A stretch of 64,000 bases of DNA, taken from NCBI RefSeq assembly GCF_024346715.1, contig NZ_AP024852.1, forward strand, positions 1,240,001 through 1,304,000, given 5' to 3'. This document shows, one piece after another, positions 55,784-64,000 of the stretch. A program made the translations under genes and the position numbers. The notes under the pieces were generated by a model. That model searched no databases, was not told the DNA's origin, and saw nothing but the letters and a program-made list of their open reading frames with translations. The stretch's first letter is position 1, and each line of letters begins with the position of its first letter. The DNA is from Photobacterium swingsii. GTDB lineage: Bacteria > Pseudomonadota > Gammaproteobacteria > Enterobacterales > Vibrionaceae.

Positions 55784-57439
55784 TTACTCGCTTCGGTACA
55801 CGCTAGAAAAAGAGCGTGTGCCGAATGGACTCATCTGAAGGCCACCAAGAGAACGATGGTGAACTTGAAAGTGTACACCGTGCGCCAATGGCACTATGGG
55901 TACTTCTTGGTCAATAATATCTTGGGCGTGGTGGTAGTAGCTAACGCGTTGTTCAAGTTGATTTGTACGAGAGGCTAGCTCTAGTAAGTTATCAAACGAC
56001 AGGTTACACCAATTTGCTACATTCAGCCCAGCTTGCTTAGCGTCACAAGATAGTAATGGTCGCAAGAAGTTATCTGGATCACCGTTATCCGCAATCCAAC
56101 CAGTTAAAACCATGTCGAATTGATTGCTGATGGCACTAATACGATCTTGTTTTTCTATCGTGACATTGAGAGTGATCCCAATTGCAGCTAGATCGGCTTG
56201 AATCAGCTCGGCTGTTTTCTTCGGGCTTGGATTATAAGGGCGAGGATCTAGAGGCACTAATAAATCCAATGTCACGCCTGGCTCAATACCCACTTCTTTT
56301 AAGAGTGTACGTGCTAATTCTGGATTGTAGCCTTGGGCTTGGCTGGTATGGTTGTATGCCCAAGACATAGGCGGTAATAGGCTTTTTGCTTCAGTTCCTG
56401 TGCCGTAATAAACAGAGTTAAGTAGGTTATCTCTGTTTATTGCCGCATTGATTGCTTGACGAACTTTAGGATTAGCCAAGGATTTTTTATCATTATTAAA
56501 GGCCAGAAAAGCTACGTTCATACCGGTTTGGGCAAGTAACTCAAACTCGGGATCATCAGAAATGACAGGTAGCTGGCTGGCAACCGGGGATGATAAGACA
56601 TCACACTCCTGACTCAGTAATTTGGCAAGATCGCCTGTGCCGTGTGAAGCGATATCAAAAATGACTTGCTCCATAGGTGCGGCGCCACGCCAGTATCCCC
56701 AATGACGTTTTAATCGAATGACATTATTTGGCACATAAGAGTCTAAATAAAACGGACCTGTTCCTATAGGTTTCATATCTAGTTGATCAAGCTGGCCAGC
56801 TTTAAGCAGTTGCTGCCCATACTCTTGCGAGTAAATAACTGCATAGGTTGTTGCTAAATTAGATAAGAAGGCATTATCTGGACGATTCAACGTGAAGGTT
56901 ACCGTGTTGGTATCCGTCATTGTGATGTCTTTAATTAGGTGACTAAAGCCAATACTTTCAAACCAAGGGTAACGTCCCCCTGATGCTTGATAGAAAGGGT
57001 GGTTCGGCTCAATGACGCGTTTAAAACTGAAAACAACATCTTGTGCGTTGAATGGTCGCGTTGGCTTGAACCAAGGCGTGGTCTGAAACTCAATACCACT
57101 GCGTAGGTGGAAGGTATAGACTAAGCCGTCGCCACTGATATCCCAGCTACGCGCGAGCCCTGGCAAGGGTTGGTGGCTGACAGGATCGAGTTGCAGTAAG
57201 CGGTCAAACAGTTGAGCGGCTAAGGTGTCGGCTGTGAGCCCACTGTCGGTCAGCTGAGGGTTAAACGTTGTTGGCGTACTTTGCCCACAGTAGATGAAAC
57301 CTCTGCTGCGCGTATTACTTTCTTGGGTAGGTTCTTGGCAGCCAACTAAGCTAACCAGCCCCCAACAAGCGAGCAGGCAACGACTAAAGACGTTCATAAG
57401 GAAAGGGTATTTGTGAAAATAAGCATCCAAATTTATCAC
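55784..57439 (-). CDS. sapA: Peptide ABC transporter substrate-binding protein SapA, predicted lipoprotein
   Basis: The 551-residue SBP family 5 protein matches E. coli SapA over GFIYCGQSTPTTFNPQLTDSG, DTLAAQLFDRLLQLDP, GTGPFYL, RLKRHWGYWRG and SPFGTRSFSSVYR. It binds peptides in the periplasm for the SapBCDF importer. Translation begins at GTG (57439), which has a strong AAGGAG; an internal ATG (57397) lacks one. The signal ends in LVSLVGCQEP, a lipobox with Cys34, so the protein is probably lipid-anchored, unlike soluble E. coli SapA. Confidence 0.92.
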   Translation of the reverse strand: MINLDAYFHKYPFLMNVFSRCLLACWGLVSLVGCQEPTQESNTRSRGFIYCGQSTPTTFNPQLTDSGLTADTLAAQLFDRLLQLDPVSHQPLPGLARSWDISGDGLVYTFHLRSGIEFQTTPWFKPTRPFNAQDVVFSFKRVIEPNHPFYQASGGRYPWFESIGFSHLIKDITMTDTNTVTFTLNRPDNAFLSNLATTYAVIYSQEYGQQLLKAGQLDQLDMKPIGTGPFYLDSYVPNNVIRLKRHWGYWRGAAPMEQVIFDIASHGTGDLAKLLSQECDVLSSPVASQLPVISDDPEFELLAQTGMNVAFLAFNNDKKSLANPKVRQAINAAINRDNLLNSVYYGTGTEAKSLLPPMSWAYNHTSQAQGYNPELARTLLKEVGIEPGVTLDLLVPLDPRPYNPSPKKTAELIQADLAAIGITLNVTIEKQDRISAISNQFDMVLTGWIADNGDPDNFLRPLLSCDAKQAGLNVANWCNLSFDNLLELASRTNQLEQRVSYYHHAQDIIDQEVPIVPLAHGVHFQVHHRSLGGLQMSPFGTRSFSSVYRSE

Positions 57440-57572
57440 TTTCTCTCCTTTGCACCAAGTCAGCAGTGGTAATAACCACTGAAATTATCGTGTTTTAGCT
57501 ATTTTGCCGCTAAACCACAGGCATAATATCGATAATTTTTATGCTCACGATTCTCCACATTTATTTTGTTGC

Positions 57573-58631
57573 TTACTTATTACTCGGTTCACTCCCTACA
57601 AGTTGATATTTCCTGAGTAGCCCCCTTAATTGATGGTAGCTCAAACCTAATTGATCAGCGGCTCGTCGTTGATTGAATTGAGATTGTTTTAGTGCGTGTT
57701 GGATAACAGCCACTTCTTGCTGTTGTTGCCATTGTCTAAAATCGATAGGTAACGAGGGGAGCGAGCTATCACTTATGACAGTAGGTGGGTTATTGGTATC
57801 GATAGCAGCGGCCGTGTGTGAAGGTGCTAAGTCTGCTTTGGGGGCGTTATTCGTTTGCCAAGGTGGCGTGAATGGATCGGTAATAATTTCATCAACAGGA
57901 ATATCTTCTTGGCTATGGCGAAATACTGAACGCTCAACAACATTTTTCAGTTCCCGAATATTACCGGGCCAAGTGTATTCGAGCAGCGCACGGCGAGCTG
58001 AATAGGTAAATCCAGAAAAATAACCGTACCCCATTTCGCGACACATTCGTACAGCATAGTATTCAGCCAAAGGTAAGATATCTTCTTGCCGCTCGCGCAG
58101 AGGCGGTAAGTGAATAATATCAAAGGCTAACCGATCCAATAGGTCAGACCGAAATTTACCTTCATGCGCCAGTTGAGGCAAATCAGCGTTGGTTGCACAG
58201 ATCAAGCGGACATTCGCTTGGCAAGTTTTGCTGCCCCCCACGCGTTCGTATTCACCATATTCGATGACGCGTAATAATTTTTCTTGTACGCCAAGTGGTG
58301 CTGTTGCTAGCTCATCAAGGAATAGTGTTCCGTCTTCTGCGCGTTCAAAGCGGCCTTGATGGCGACCTTTTGCTCCTGTAAACGCGCCAGCTTCATGGCC
58401 AAACAGTTCTGAATCAATCACGCCTTCACTTAACGCCGCGCAATTTAGCGTGACTAGAGGCTGATCCCAACGTTTTGATAAATAATGGATTCGCTGAGCA
58501 ATCAGCTCTTTCCCTGTTCCCCGCTCCCCAAGGATTAACAGTGGTCTATTCAAAGAGGCAAGCCGTGACGCGGTGTCGAGCACGCTGAGAAATGCTTCAG
58601 ACTCACCAATTAAATTATCCTGTTTTTGCAT
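57573..58631 (-). CDS. pspF: Psp operon sigma-54 activator PspF
   Basis: The 352-residue enhancer-binding protein lacks a receiver or sensor domain. The AAA+ core has Walker A GERGTGKE (35-42), GAFTGA (82-87) for sigma-54 contact and Walker B GTLFLDELATAP. A C-terminal Fis-like helix-turn-helix (FNQRRAADQLGLSYHQLRGLLRKY) follows a low-complexity linker. PspA inhibits it directly in E. coli. It is divergent from pspA and shares the 263-bp control region. Confidence 0.96.
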   Translation of the reverse strand: MQKQDNLIGESEAFLSVLDTASRLASLNRPLLILGERGTGKELIAQRIHYLSKRWDQPLVTLNCAALSEGVIDSELFGHEAGAFTGAKGRHQGRFERAEDGTLFLDELATAPLGVQEKLLRVIEYGEYERVGGSKTCQANVRLICATNADLPQLAHEGKFRSDLLDRLAFDIIHLPPLRERQEDILPLAEYYAVRMCREMGYGYFSGFTYSARRALLEYTWPGNIRELKNVVERSVFRHSQEDIPVDEIITDPFTPPWQTNNAPKADLAPSHTAAAIDTNNPPTVISDSSLPSLPIDFRQWQQQQEVAVIQHALKQSQFNQRRAADQLGLSYHQLRGLLRKYQLVGSEPSNK

Positions 58632-58727
58632 GGTTAATCTCGCTAATTGTTGGCGTAATTACCCACAACATAGCAGTCCCCTCAATGAAAGGCAAAGTTA
58701 AGTTGCTGATTATTAATAAATTAAAAG

Positions 58728-58744
58728 TTGGCACGCTGCTTGAT
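58728..58744 (+). promoter_or_regulatory. Sigma-54 promoter of pspABC
   Basis: TTGGCACGCTGCTTGAT has the -24 GG and -12 GC-type spacing (TTGGCAC-N5-TTGA), close to the E. coli pspA promoter TTGGCACGCAAATTGTATT as remembered. The -12 element ends TTGA rather than TTGC. It lies 151 bp before the pspA start with A+T-rich DNA upstream that could bind IHF. PspF sites are presumed near 58640-58690 but could not be defined. Confidence 0.85.
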
Positions 58745-58894
58745 ATATCTATAGTCATGACAAGTGAGTCAACTGATTAACTTAACCAGATTTACACTCA
58801 GCTTGTTGAATATCTTTTGGACAACACAGTTTTTGATGGATGCACCAAGCCGATAAGGTTATTCGCATTCATCCATTCAACGAGGAGAGAAATT

Positions 58895-59560
58895 ATGGGT
58901 ATTTTTTCACGCTTTGCAGATATCGTGAACGCGAACGTTAACTCACTGCTAGATAAAGCCGAAGATCCACAAAAAATGATCCGCCTGATTATTCAGGAAA
59001 TGGAAGACACATTAGTCGAAGTACGTACTTCTTCTGCGCGTGCCTTAGCGGATAAAAAAGAATTACATCGCCGTATCGAATCACTACAAGCACAAGCAGA
59101 TGACTGGCAGCAAAAAGCGAGTTTAGCGCTACAAAAGGGTCGCGATGATTTGGCGCGTGCTGCTTTAATCGAAAAGCAAAAACTGAGTGATGTAGTACTA
59201 ACACTGAACGAAGAGTATAAATTGGTTGAAGATACAATCAATAAACTGTCAGGTGAAGTCGCAGAGCTAGAGCGCAAACTGCAAGAAACACGTGCTCGTC
59301 AACAAGCACTTGTAATGCGTCATAAAACCGCAGGTAATCGCCGTGATGTTCGTCGTCAGCTTGATACAGGTAAAGTTGATGAAGCTATGTCTAAGTTTGA
59401 GCAATATGAACGTCGCATCGACGAAATGGAAGCGGAAGCTGATAGCTATAACCTAGGTCGAGGTAAAAACTTAGAGCAAGAGTTTGCAGATCTACAAGCG
59501 CAAGACGAAATTGAAAAAGAGTTAGAGCGCCTCAAAGCAAATATTAAGGATAAAGAGTAA
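58895..59560 (+). CDS. pspA: Phage shock protein A
   Basis: The 221-residue ESCRT-III-like protein begins [25 protein letters not shown] and is nearly all helical coiled coil, matching E. coli PspA (222). It inhibits PspF when unbound and oligomerises at damaged inner membrane to limit proton leakage. The start at 58895 has GAGGAGAG; the open frame upstream to 58817 is the leader of the sigma-54 transcript. First gene of pspABC. Confidence 0.97.
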   Translation: MGIFSRFADIVNANVNSLLDKAEDPQKMIRLIIQEMEDTLVEVRTSSARALADKKELHRRIESLQAQADDWQQKASLALQKGRDDLARAALIEKQKLSDVVLTLNEEYKLVEDTINKLSGEVAELERKLQETRARQQALVMRHKTAGNRRDVRRQLDTGKVDEAMSKFEQYERRIDEMEAEADSYNLGRGKNLEQEFADLQAQDEIEKELERLKANIKDKE

Positions 59561-59614
59561 GATAGCCTTTATATTGATTGGGATATGTTTTGCTGCGCGA
59601 ATAGGAGATAACGA

Positions 59615-59845
59615 ATGTCGATGGGATTTATTGCTGCTCCATTAATTGTGTTCATGGTGGTGGTAGCCCCACTGTGGTTAATTTTGCACTATCGGAGTAA
59701 ACGTCATGCATCACAAGGATTATCCAGTGAGGATCAAGAAAAACTACAGTCGCTCGTTGTTCGTGCAGAACAGATGCAAACGCGTATTGTAACGCTGGAA
59801 AAAATCCTTGATGCAGAGGCACCACAGTGGAGGCATAAGCAATGA
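59615..59845 (+). CDS. pspB: Phage shock protein B
   Basis: The 76-residue protein has one membrane helix (about 6-26: IAAPLIVFMVVVAPLWLILHY) and a cytoplasmic coiled coil with Arg/Glu heptads, the PspB pattern. With PspC it transmits membrane stress to PspA. AGGAGATAACG precedes the start; the stop overlaps pspC by 4 bp. Confidence 0.95.
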   Translation: MSMGFIAAPLIVFMVVVAPLWLILHYRSKRHASQGLSSEDQEKLQSLVVRAEQMQTRIVTLEKILDAEAPQWRHKQ

Positions 59846-60228
59846 GCAAAATGCTTTATCGTGACCCCAAAAATGGCAAGCTAGGTGGTGTGTGTGCAGG
59901 TGTTGCGGAGTACTTTGGCCTGGAGGTATGGTTAGTACGTATTCTTACTGTGTCTGCATTTTTACTGGGGTTAGGTTTTGTTGTCTTGGTTGCTTACATT
60001 GCTGCATGCTTGATTCTTGATAAGATGCCAGAAGATCGAAGCCAACAGCAGTATGTTTATAAAGAACATAATGTGAAGCAGAAATCATGGCAGGCGGGGT
60101 TACCGCCAGAGCAAGTCCTTCGCAATGTTGAACTTGAACTGGATGACATTGAAAAGAATGTACGTGATATTGAAGCGTATGTGACGTCTTCCACCTTCAA
60201 TGTTCAGCGTGAATTTAAGAACTTGTAA
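59842..60228 (+). CDS. pspC: Phage shock protein C
   Basis: The 128-residue protein has the PspC domain RDPKNGKLGGVCAGVAEYFGLEVWLVRILTVSAFLLG with a membrane segment at about 32-60, then a polar helical C-terminal region (LELDDIEKNVRDIEAYV). It is the partner of PspB in sensing. No pspD or pspE homologue follows, unlike E. coli; a terminator closes the operon. Confidence 0.95.
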   Translation: MSKMLYRDPKNGKLGGVCAGVAEYFGLEVWLVRILTVSAFLLGLGFVVLVAYIAACLILDKMPEDRSQQQYVYKEHNVKQKSWQAGLPPEQVLRNVELELDDIEKNVRDIEAYVTSSTFNVQREFKNL

Positions 60229-60246
60229 TTTGACCACCATTAATTG

Positions 60247-60269
60247 AAGCAGGCTTAGGCCTGCTTTTT
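60247..60269 (+). terminator. pspABC terminator
   Basis: GCAGGC (60249-60254), loop TTAG, GCCTGC (60259-60264), then five Ts. Confidence 0.85.
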
Positions 60270-60456
60270 GTTTTTTTATCGTTTATTTAGGGGTTGATCT
60301 TTACTTTGGCGCTTTACACTTTATTCGTTCAACCTTAATGCAAGCGGATAAATCCATTCATCCAAGGTTAACCTTCACTACGATAAAGTTGATGTCATCA
60401 GCAGGCTAACGCATTTATTGTCGCATTTTTGCCTTTGCTCTTTCGCAGGAATTGCT

Positions 60457-61854
60457 ATGAACCGAATTGGTAATGAATTTAATAAACTGGTGAACCGCAG
60501 CCTAGATCGTCATGTGCGTTTGGCTGTGACAGGGTTATCCCGAGCGGGAAAAACCGCTTTTATCACTTCGCTGATTAATCAGCTGATGCATGTCAGCACA
60601 AATCCACGTTTGCCACTTTTTACGGCGGTTCGTGACGGACATTTGCTTGGGGCGAAGCGTGTCCCACAGCTTGATTTACATGTACCAAAGTTTGCGTACG
60701 ATGAAGGGATGAATGCCTTATTATCGACACCGCCAGCTTGGCCCGATCCAACACGCGATGTCAGTCAAACTCGCTTAGCATTGCGATATAAGCCCCAAAG
60801 AGGGCCGATGAAATTGCTGCAAGACACGGCGACACTCTACCTTGATATTGTTGATTACCCTGGTGAGTGGTTATTGGACTTACCTCTGCTCGACATGAAC
60901 TTTATCGAGTGGTCGGCACAGCAAGCCAAATTGATGAAAGGGCAGCGAGAGGCGCTGGCTCAAGACTGGCTGACATTAGGGGCTGAGTTAGATCCTTTTG
61001 CCCCTGCGGATGAAGCGCAAATAGAAGCCATATCTAAAGCCTTCACAGATTACCTCTACGCGTGCAAATCGGAAGGTGGCTTGCACTGGGTTCAGCCTGG
61101 TCGCTTTGTCTTACCCGGCGAATTAGCGGGTGCACCTGTTTTACAGTTTTTCCCTTTTGCATGGTTACAGCATTACAGCGAAGCGGAACTAGCACAGGCA
61201 GATGAACACAGTAACTTTGCTATGTTAGCGCAGCGTTATAAGTATTATCAGCAGCATGTAGTGAAAGCGTTTTATCGTGATCATTTTTCAAAGTTTGATC
61301 GCCAGATTATTTTGGTTGATTGCCTTCAGCCGCTAAACGCAGGGCCCGAGTCGTTTAATGATATGCGTCAAGCGCTCGATCAACTGATGCAAAGCTTTAA
61401 ATATGGTCGTAGTTCGTTAATGCGAAGATTGTTCTCACCGCGAATAGATAAAGTACTGTTTGCGGCAACAAAAGCAGACCATGTGACGCCAGAGCAACAC
61501 CCGAATTTAGTGAGTTTACTGCAACAGCTGGTTAACGAAGCGTGGCAAACCGCCTCGTTTGAAGGCATAAAAATGGACTGTGTTAGCTTGTCTTCTATTC
61601 AAGCGACAGAGCCTGGGTTTGTGTCTTACCACGGTCAGCAAATGCCTGCATTAAGAGGGCATACTCTTGATGAACAGCCCCAAACTATTTATCCCGGGGA
61701 AGTGCCTCGTCGGCTGCCGAATGAGAACTACTGGGAACAAAATGGGTTTGATTTTGTGAATTTCAGGCCATTAGCACAACAAAATGATGAACCATTGCCG
61801 CATATCCGTATGGATAAGGCGTTGGAGTATTTATTGGGGGACAAATTACAATGA
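60457..61854 (+). CDS. ycjX: YcjX-family P-loop GTPase-like stress protein
   Basis: The 465-residue protein has the P-loop GLSRAGKTAFIT at residues 26-37, LDIVDYPGEWLLDLPLL resembling a switch II DxxG region, and KADHV as a GTPase-like specificity motif. Its length equals the E. coli protein. YcjX is part of the wider Psp regulon in E. coli; its function is unknown. The ATG at 60457 has CAGGAA upstream and matches the family start. It overlaps ycjF by 4 bp. Confidence 0.93.
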   Translation: MNRIGNEFNKLVNRSLDRHVRLAVTGLSRAGKTAFITSLINQLMHVSTNPRLPLFTAVRDGHLLGAKRVPQLDLHVPKFAYDEGMNALLSTPPAWPDPTRDVSQTRLALRYKPQRGPMKLLQDTATLYLDIVDYPGEWLLDLPLLDMNFIEWSAQQAKLMKGQREALAQDWLTLGAELDPFAPADEAQIEAISKAFTDYLYACKSEGGLHWVQPGRFVLPGELAGAPVLQFFPFAWLQHYSEAELAQADEHSNFAMLAQRYKYYQQHVVKAFYRDHFSKFDRQIILVDCLQPLNAGPESFNDMRQALDQLMQSFKYGRSSLMRRLFSPRIDKVLFAATKADHVTPEQHPNLVSLLQQLVNEAWQTASFEGIKMDCVSLSSIQATEPGFVSYHGQQMPALRGHTLDEQPQTIYPGEVPRRLPNENYWEQNGFDFVNFRPLAQQNDEPLPHIRMDKALEYLLGDKLQ

Positions 61855-62891
61855 GCCAACAACCTCAAGAATTAAAAAGAAAAGTCGTATTTGATGAACC
61901 TCAAGAGACAGAGCCAGATCTTGAATTAAATAGCCAACTTAAATTTGCTGGCGACAATACGTTCCTACCTGAAACGACACCTGAGGCTGATCCTGATGTC
62001 AGCCTTGAAAAAGATTTAGAAAGAACGCTGGCCAAGTCAAAGAAAAGTAGTGGTTGGTTTAAAGGTTTGCTGGTGGCGGGTGCGGCGATGGTGGGCTGGC
62101 AAACTGTCGATTATGTTGCAACTGCTTATCAGAGTGGAGATTGGCTTGCACTTGGTTGGAGTGGCATTACGGCTGCAATCGCAACGACGGGGATTGCTGC
62201 GCTAGGACGAGAACTCTTTAAGCTGCGTCGTTTGAAGCAGCGTCAGACTGAGCGCGATCAGGCACAAGCGCTGTTGGATGCCGATGGCATGGGACAGGGT
62301 AAAACGTTTTGTACCAAGCTAGCCAAGCAAAGTGGCATTCACAATGAACACGTAGGCTATGATCGCTGGCAGCAGTCGTTAGCAGCTACTCACAATGACC
62401 GTGAAGTGATCCTTCTTTATGATCAAATGGTGATGTCGCAACAAGATAAATTAGCGCGACGTTTGGTCAGTAAGTATTCGAGCGAAGCTGCGTTAATGGT
62501 GGCATTAAGCCCATTAGCCATTGCTGATATGTTACTGGTTGCTTGGCGAAACTTTAGATTGATTGAGCAAATATCGGCAGTTTATGGTGTCGAATTGGGT
62601 TACTGGTCACGCATTCGCTTGGTTAAATTGGTTTTAGCTAACATGGCACTGGCAGGAGCCAGTGAGGTGGTGGCTGATACTGGCATGAATATGCTGTCGA
62701 TGGATATTGCTGGTCGTGTTTCCACCCGAGTGGCGCAAGGTGTAGGCGTTGGATTATTGACTGCAAGACTCGGCTTAAAAGCCATGGCGTTAATGCGTCC
62801 CTTACCATGGCAAGAGGGATCCCAGCCTAAACTGGGTGAAATACGCCGCGACTTATTAGCGCAATTAACTAAGAAACAAGATGATGCGTAA
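61851..62891 (+). CDS. ycjF: YcjF/DUF697 inner-membrane protein
   Basis: The 346-residue protein has an acidic N-terminal cytoplasmic region, two membrane helices (about 65-85 and 100-120), then a helical DUF697-like domain (about 195-330) with ALMVALSPLAIADMLLVAWRNFRLIEQIS. It is encoded with ycjX as in E. coli and probably acts with it. Function is unknown. A terminator follows. Confidence 0.92.
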   Translation: MSQQPQELKRKVVFDEPQETEPDLELNSQLKFAGDNTFLPETTPEADPDVSLEKDLERTLAKSKKSSGWFKGLLVAGAAMVGWQTVDYVATAYQSGDWLALGWSGITAAIATTGIAALGRELFKLRRLKQRQTERDQAQALLDADGMGQGKTFCTKLAKQSGIHNEHVGYDRWQQSLAATHNDREVILLYDQMVMSQQDKLARRLVSKYSSEAALMVALSPLAIADMLLVAWRNFRLIEQISAVYGVELGYWSRIRLVKLVLANMALAGASEVVADTGMNMLSMDIAGRVSTRVAQGVGVGLLTARLGLKAMALMRPLPWQEGSQPKLGEIRRDLLAQLTKKQDDA

Positions 62892-62926
62892 TTTATAATC
62901 TACGCGCATCTTTCAATATTTACTTT

Positions 62927-62952
62927 AAAGGCAACCTTGTGTTGCCTTTTTC
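62927..62952 (+). terminator. ycjXF terminator
   Basis: AAAGGCAAC (62927-62935), five-base loop, GTTGCCTTT (62941-62949), then Ts. It separates ycjF from tyrR. Confidence 0.87.
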
Positions 62953-63156
62953 TCGCCTGTTATTTTATTTTCCCGGACGATGTTTCTGGATCTGGCTGCG
63001 ATTGGTTTCACCTATGTTTCTTTATAAAAGATGCCGCCTTGGTAAGGTTTGTGTCAGAAGTCGGATTTTGACTCGCTTAGCTGATCTTGAGCACATTTAA
63101 CTCGATAATTGTTACAGGTTATCAGGCTCTACTTGACTCAAATTACACATCGACGC

Positions 63157-63187
63157 ACACTTCAAGTGTCAGGAATAGTTGACACTT
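63157..63187 (+). promoter_or_regulatory. Triple half-site array just upstream of tyrR
   Basis: ACACTT (63157-63162), one base, AAGTGT (63164-63169), and TGACACTT (63180-63187). The second and third elements extend to a perfect AAGTGTCA/TGACACTT inverted repeat with an 8-bp spacer. The array ends 14 bp before the tyrR ATG. It could be an operator or an mRNA stem-loop. It is not a TyrR box (TGTAAA-N6-TTTACA). The rest of the 310-bp gap shows the ycjF terminator and nothing else certain. Confidence 0.6.
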
Positions 63188-63201
63188 TTGGAGTGGAAAA
63201 T

Positions 63202-64000
63202 ATGAGGCTACAAGTCTTTTGTGAAGATCGTTTAGGGATTACCCGTGAATTGCTGGATATTCTCACCAATCAGCAGATTGATCTTCGCGGGATTGAAATT
63301 GATCGCATTGGCATTATTTACTTAAACTGCCCTGAGATTGAATTTGAACCATTCAGTCAGTTAATGTCGCAAATACGCCAACTTGATGGCGTAACTGACG
63401 TGCGAAAAATTCAGTTTATGCCTAGTGAACGTGAGCATAAAGAGTTAAGTGCCTTATTAGAAACACTGCCTGATCCTGTTTTCTCGATTAACCTTCATGG
63501 CAAAATAGATCTTGCCAATGAAGCGGCGGAACGTTTGATCGCCAAGCAACGCGAAGAGATTTTGGGTGAACCGATACAAACTATTCTTGGGTTTAATTTT
63601 CAGCAGTGGCTAGAAAATCAAGCGGGTGAGCATCGCAGTGAAATGGTGGTGATTTCTGGCTTAGATTACATGATGGAAATTATGCCAGTATTTGTGACTG
63701 ATGATAATGAAGAGTCAGTCATGGCAAGTGCTGTTGTACTGCTCAAGTCTTTATCCGAAGCTAAAATGCCAATCGCCATGCGTAAAATTAGTGGTGATAA
63801 TGGGTTTGAGCACCTTGTTGGTCAGTCATCTCGTTTTAAGCATCTGCTATCTCAAGCTAAAAAGCTTGCCTTGCTTGATGCTCCGTTATTGATCCAAGGT
63901 GAAACAGGAACAGGTAAAGAAATGTTGGCGCGGGCGTGTCATCAACGTTCTGTTCGCCGTGACCAACCTTTTATGGTGGTGAACTGTGTGTCAATGCCTG
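63202..64000 (+). CDS. tyrR: Aromatic amino acid regulator TyrR, N-terminal part (cut by window edge)
   Basis: The 266 visible residues begin MRLQVFCEDRLGITRELLDI, the ACT domain of TyrR, followed by a PAS domain (about 80-185: LPDPVFSINLHGKIDLANEAAERLI) and the start of the AAA+ domain with Walker A IQGETGTGKEMLARACH. TyrR represses or activates aromatic biosynthesis and transport genes in response to Tyr, Phe and Trp. The frame has no stop before the edge. The gene follows psp-ycjXF as in E. coli, and a perfect TyrR box is present before tyrP in this window. Confidence 0.95.
   Translation, partial: MRLQVFCEDRLGITRELLDILTNQQIDLRGIEIDRIGIIYLNCPEIEFEPFSQLMSQIRQLDGVTDVRKIQFMPSEREHKELSALLETLPDPVFSINLHGKIDLANEAAERLIAKQREEILGEPIQTILGFNFQQWLENQAGEHRSEMVVISGLDYMMEIMPVFVTDDNEESVMASAVVLLKSLSEAKMPIAMRKISGDNGFEHLVGQSSRFKHLLSQAKKLALLDAPLLIQGETGTGKEMLARACHQRSVRRDQPFMVVNCVSMP

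Noticed and set aside
58817..58894. N-terminal extension of pspA
   Set aside because: It lies in the 5' leader of the sigma-54 transcript; the ATG at 58895 has a strong ribosome site and the conserved MGIFSRF start.

Overview
The window is a 64-kb piece of a gammaproteobacterial chromosome. Gene order and protein sequence point to Vibrionaceae, most likely a Photobacterium-like species; this is inferred from remembered gene orders, not from a database search. Almost everything is core genome. I see no rRNA, tRNA, CRISPR array, insertion sequence, integrase or phage gene. Many gene ends are marked by clear stem-loop plus T-tract terminators.

Layout. (1) 1-4937, minus strand: the trp operon, read from a promoter with a TrpR-type operator, a leader peptide with four Trp codons and an attenuator, then a type I-beta DAHP synthase, trpE, trpG, trpD and the start of trpC, which runs off the left edge. 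(2) 4949-18519: a block colinear with the E. coli trp-topA-cysB region: rnm (RNase AM), yciO, rluB, yciK, sohB, a DUF805 gene, yciN, topA, then miaE, a conserved membrane-anchored protein, a GGDEF cyclase and cysB. (3) 18661-26021: an SAM methyltransferase, a TauE/SafE exporter, a GGDEF-EAL protein, the tyrosine permease tyrP with a consensus TyrR box, and a CinA-family gene. (4) 26121-35318: yfaE-nrdB-nrdA, a Gph/MupP-like phosphatase, ubiG, a 48-residue membrane ORF, and gyrA. (5) 35561-51433: serC, a two-component system divergent from an acidic DUF5666 lipoprotein, a GNAT and a NUDIX gene, aroA, cmk, rpsA, ihfB, lapA, lapB, a large multidomain metzincin-like lipoprotein, and pyrF. (6) 51588-64000: an orphan type IV pilin-like gene, sapABCDF, pspF divergent from pspABC, ycjX, ycjF and the 5' part of tyrR, which runs off the right edge.

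Aromatic amino acid metabolism recurs. DAHP synthase makes the first shikimate intermediate and aroA the EPSP step. The trp genes then use chorismate, tyrP imports tyrosine, and TyrR is the regulator whose box lies in front of tyrP. nrdAB with its ferredoxin, gyrA, topA, cmk and pyrF serve DNA and nucleotide supply. The psp and sap blocks and lapAB serve envelope integrity.

The least ordinary parts are: the DAHP synthase placed behind the trp attenuator; the 48-residue ORF between ubiG and gyrA; the two-component system/DUF5666 pair with two 11-bp-phased direct repeats between them; the metzincin-like lipoprotein with a hexanucleotide repeat and a hairpin ending exactly at its start codon; a structured element between gph and nrdA; and a triple half-site array just before tyrR.
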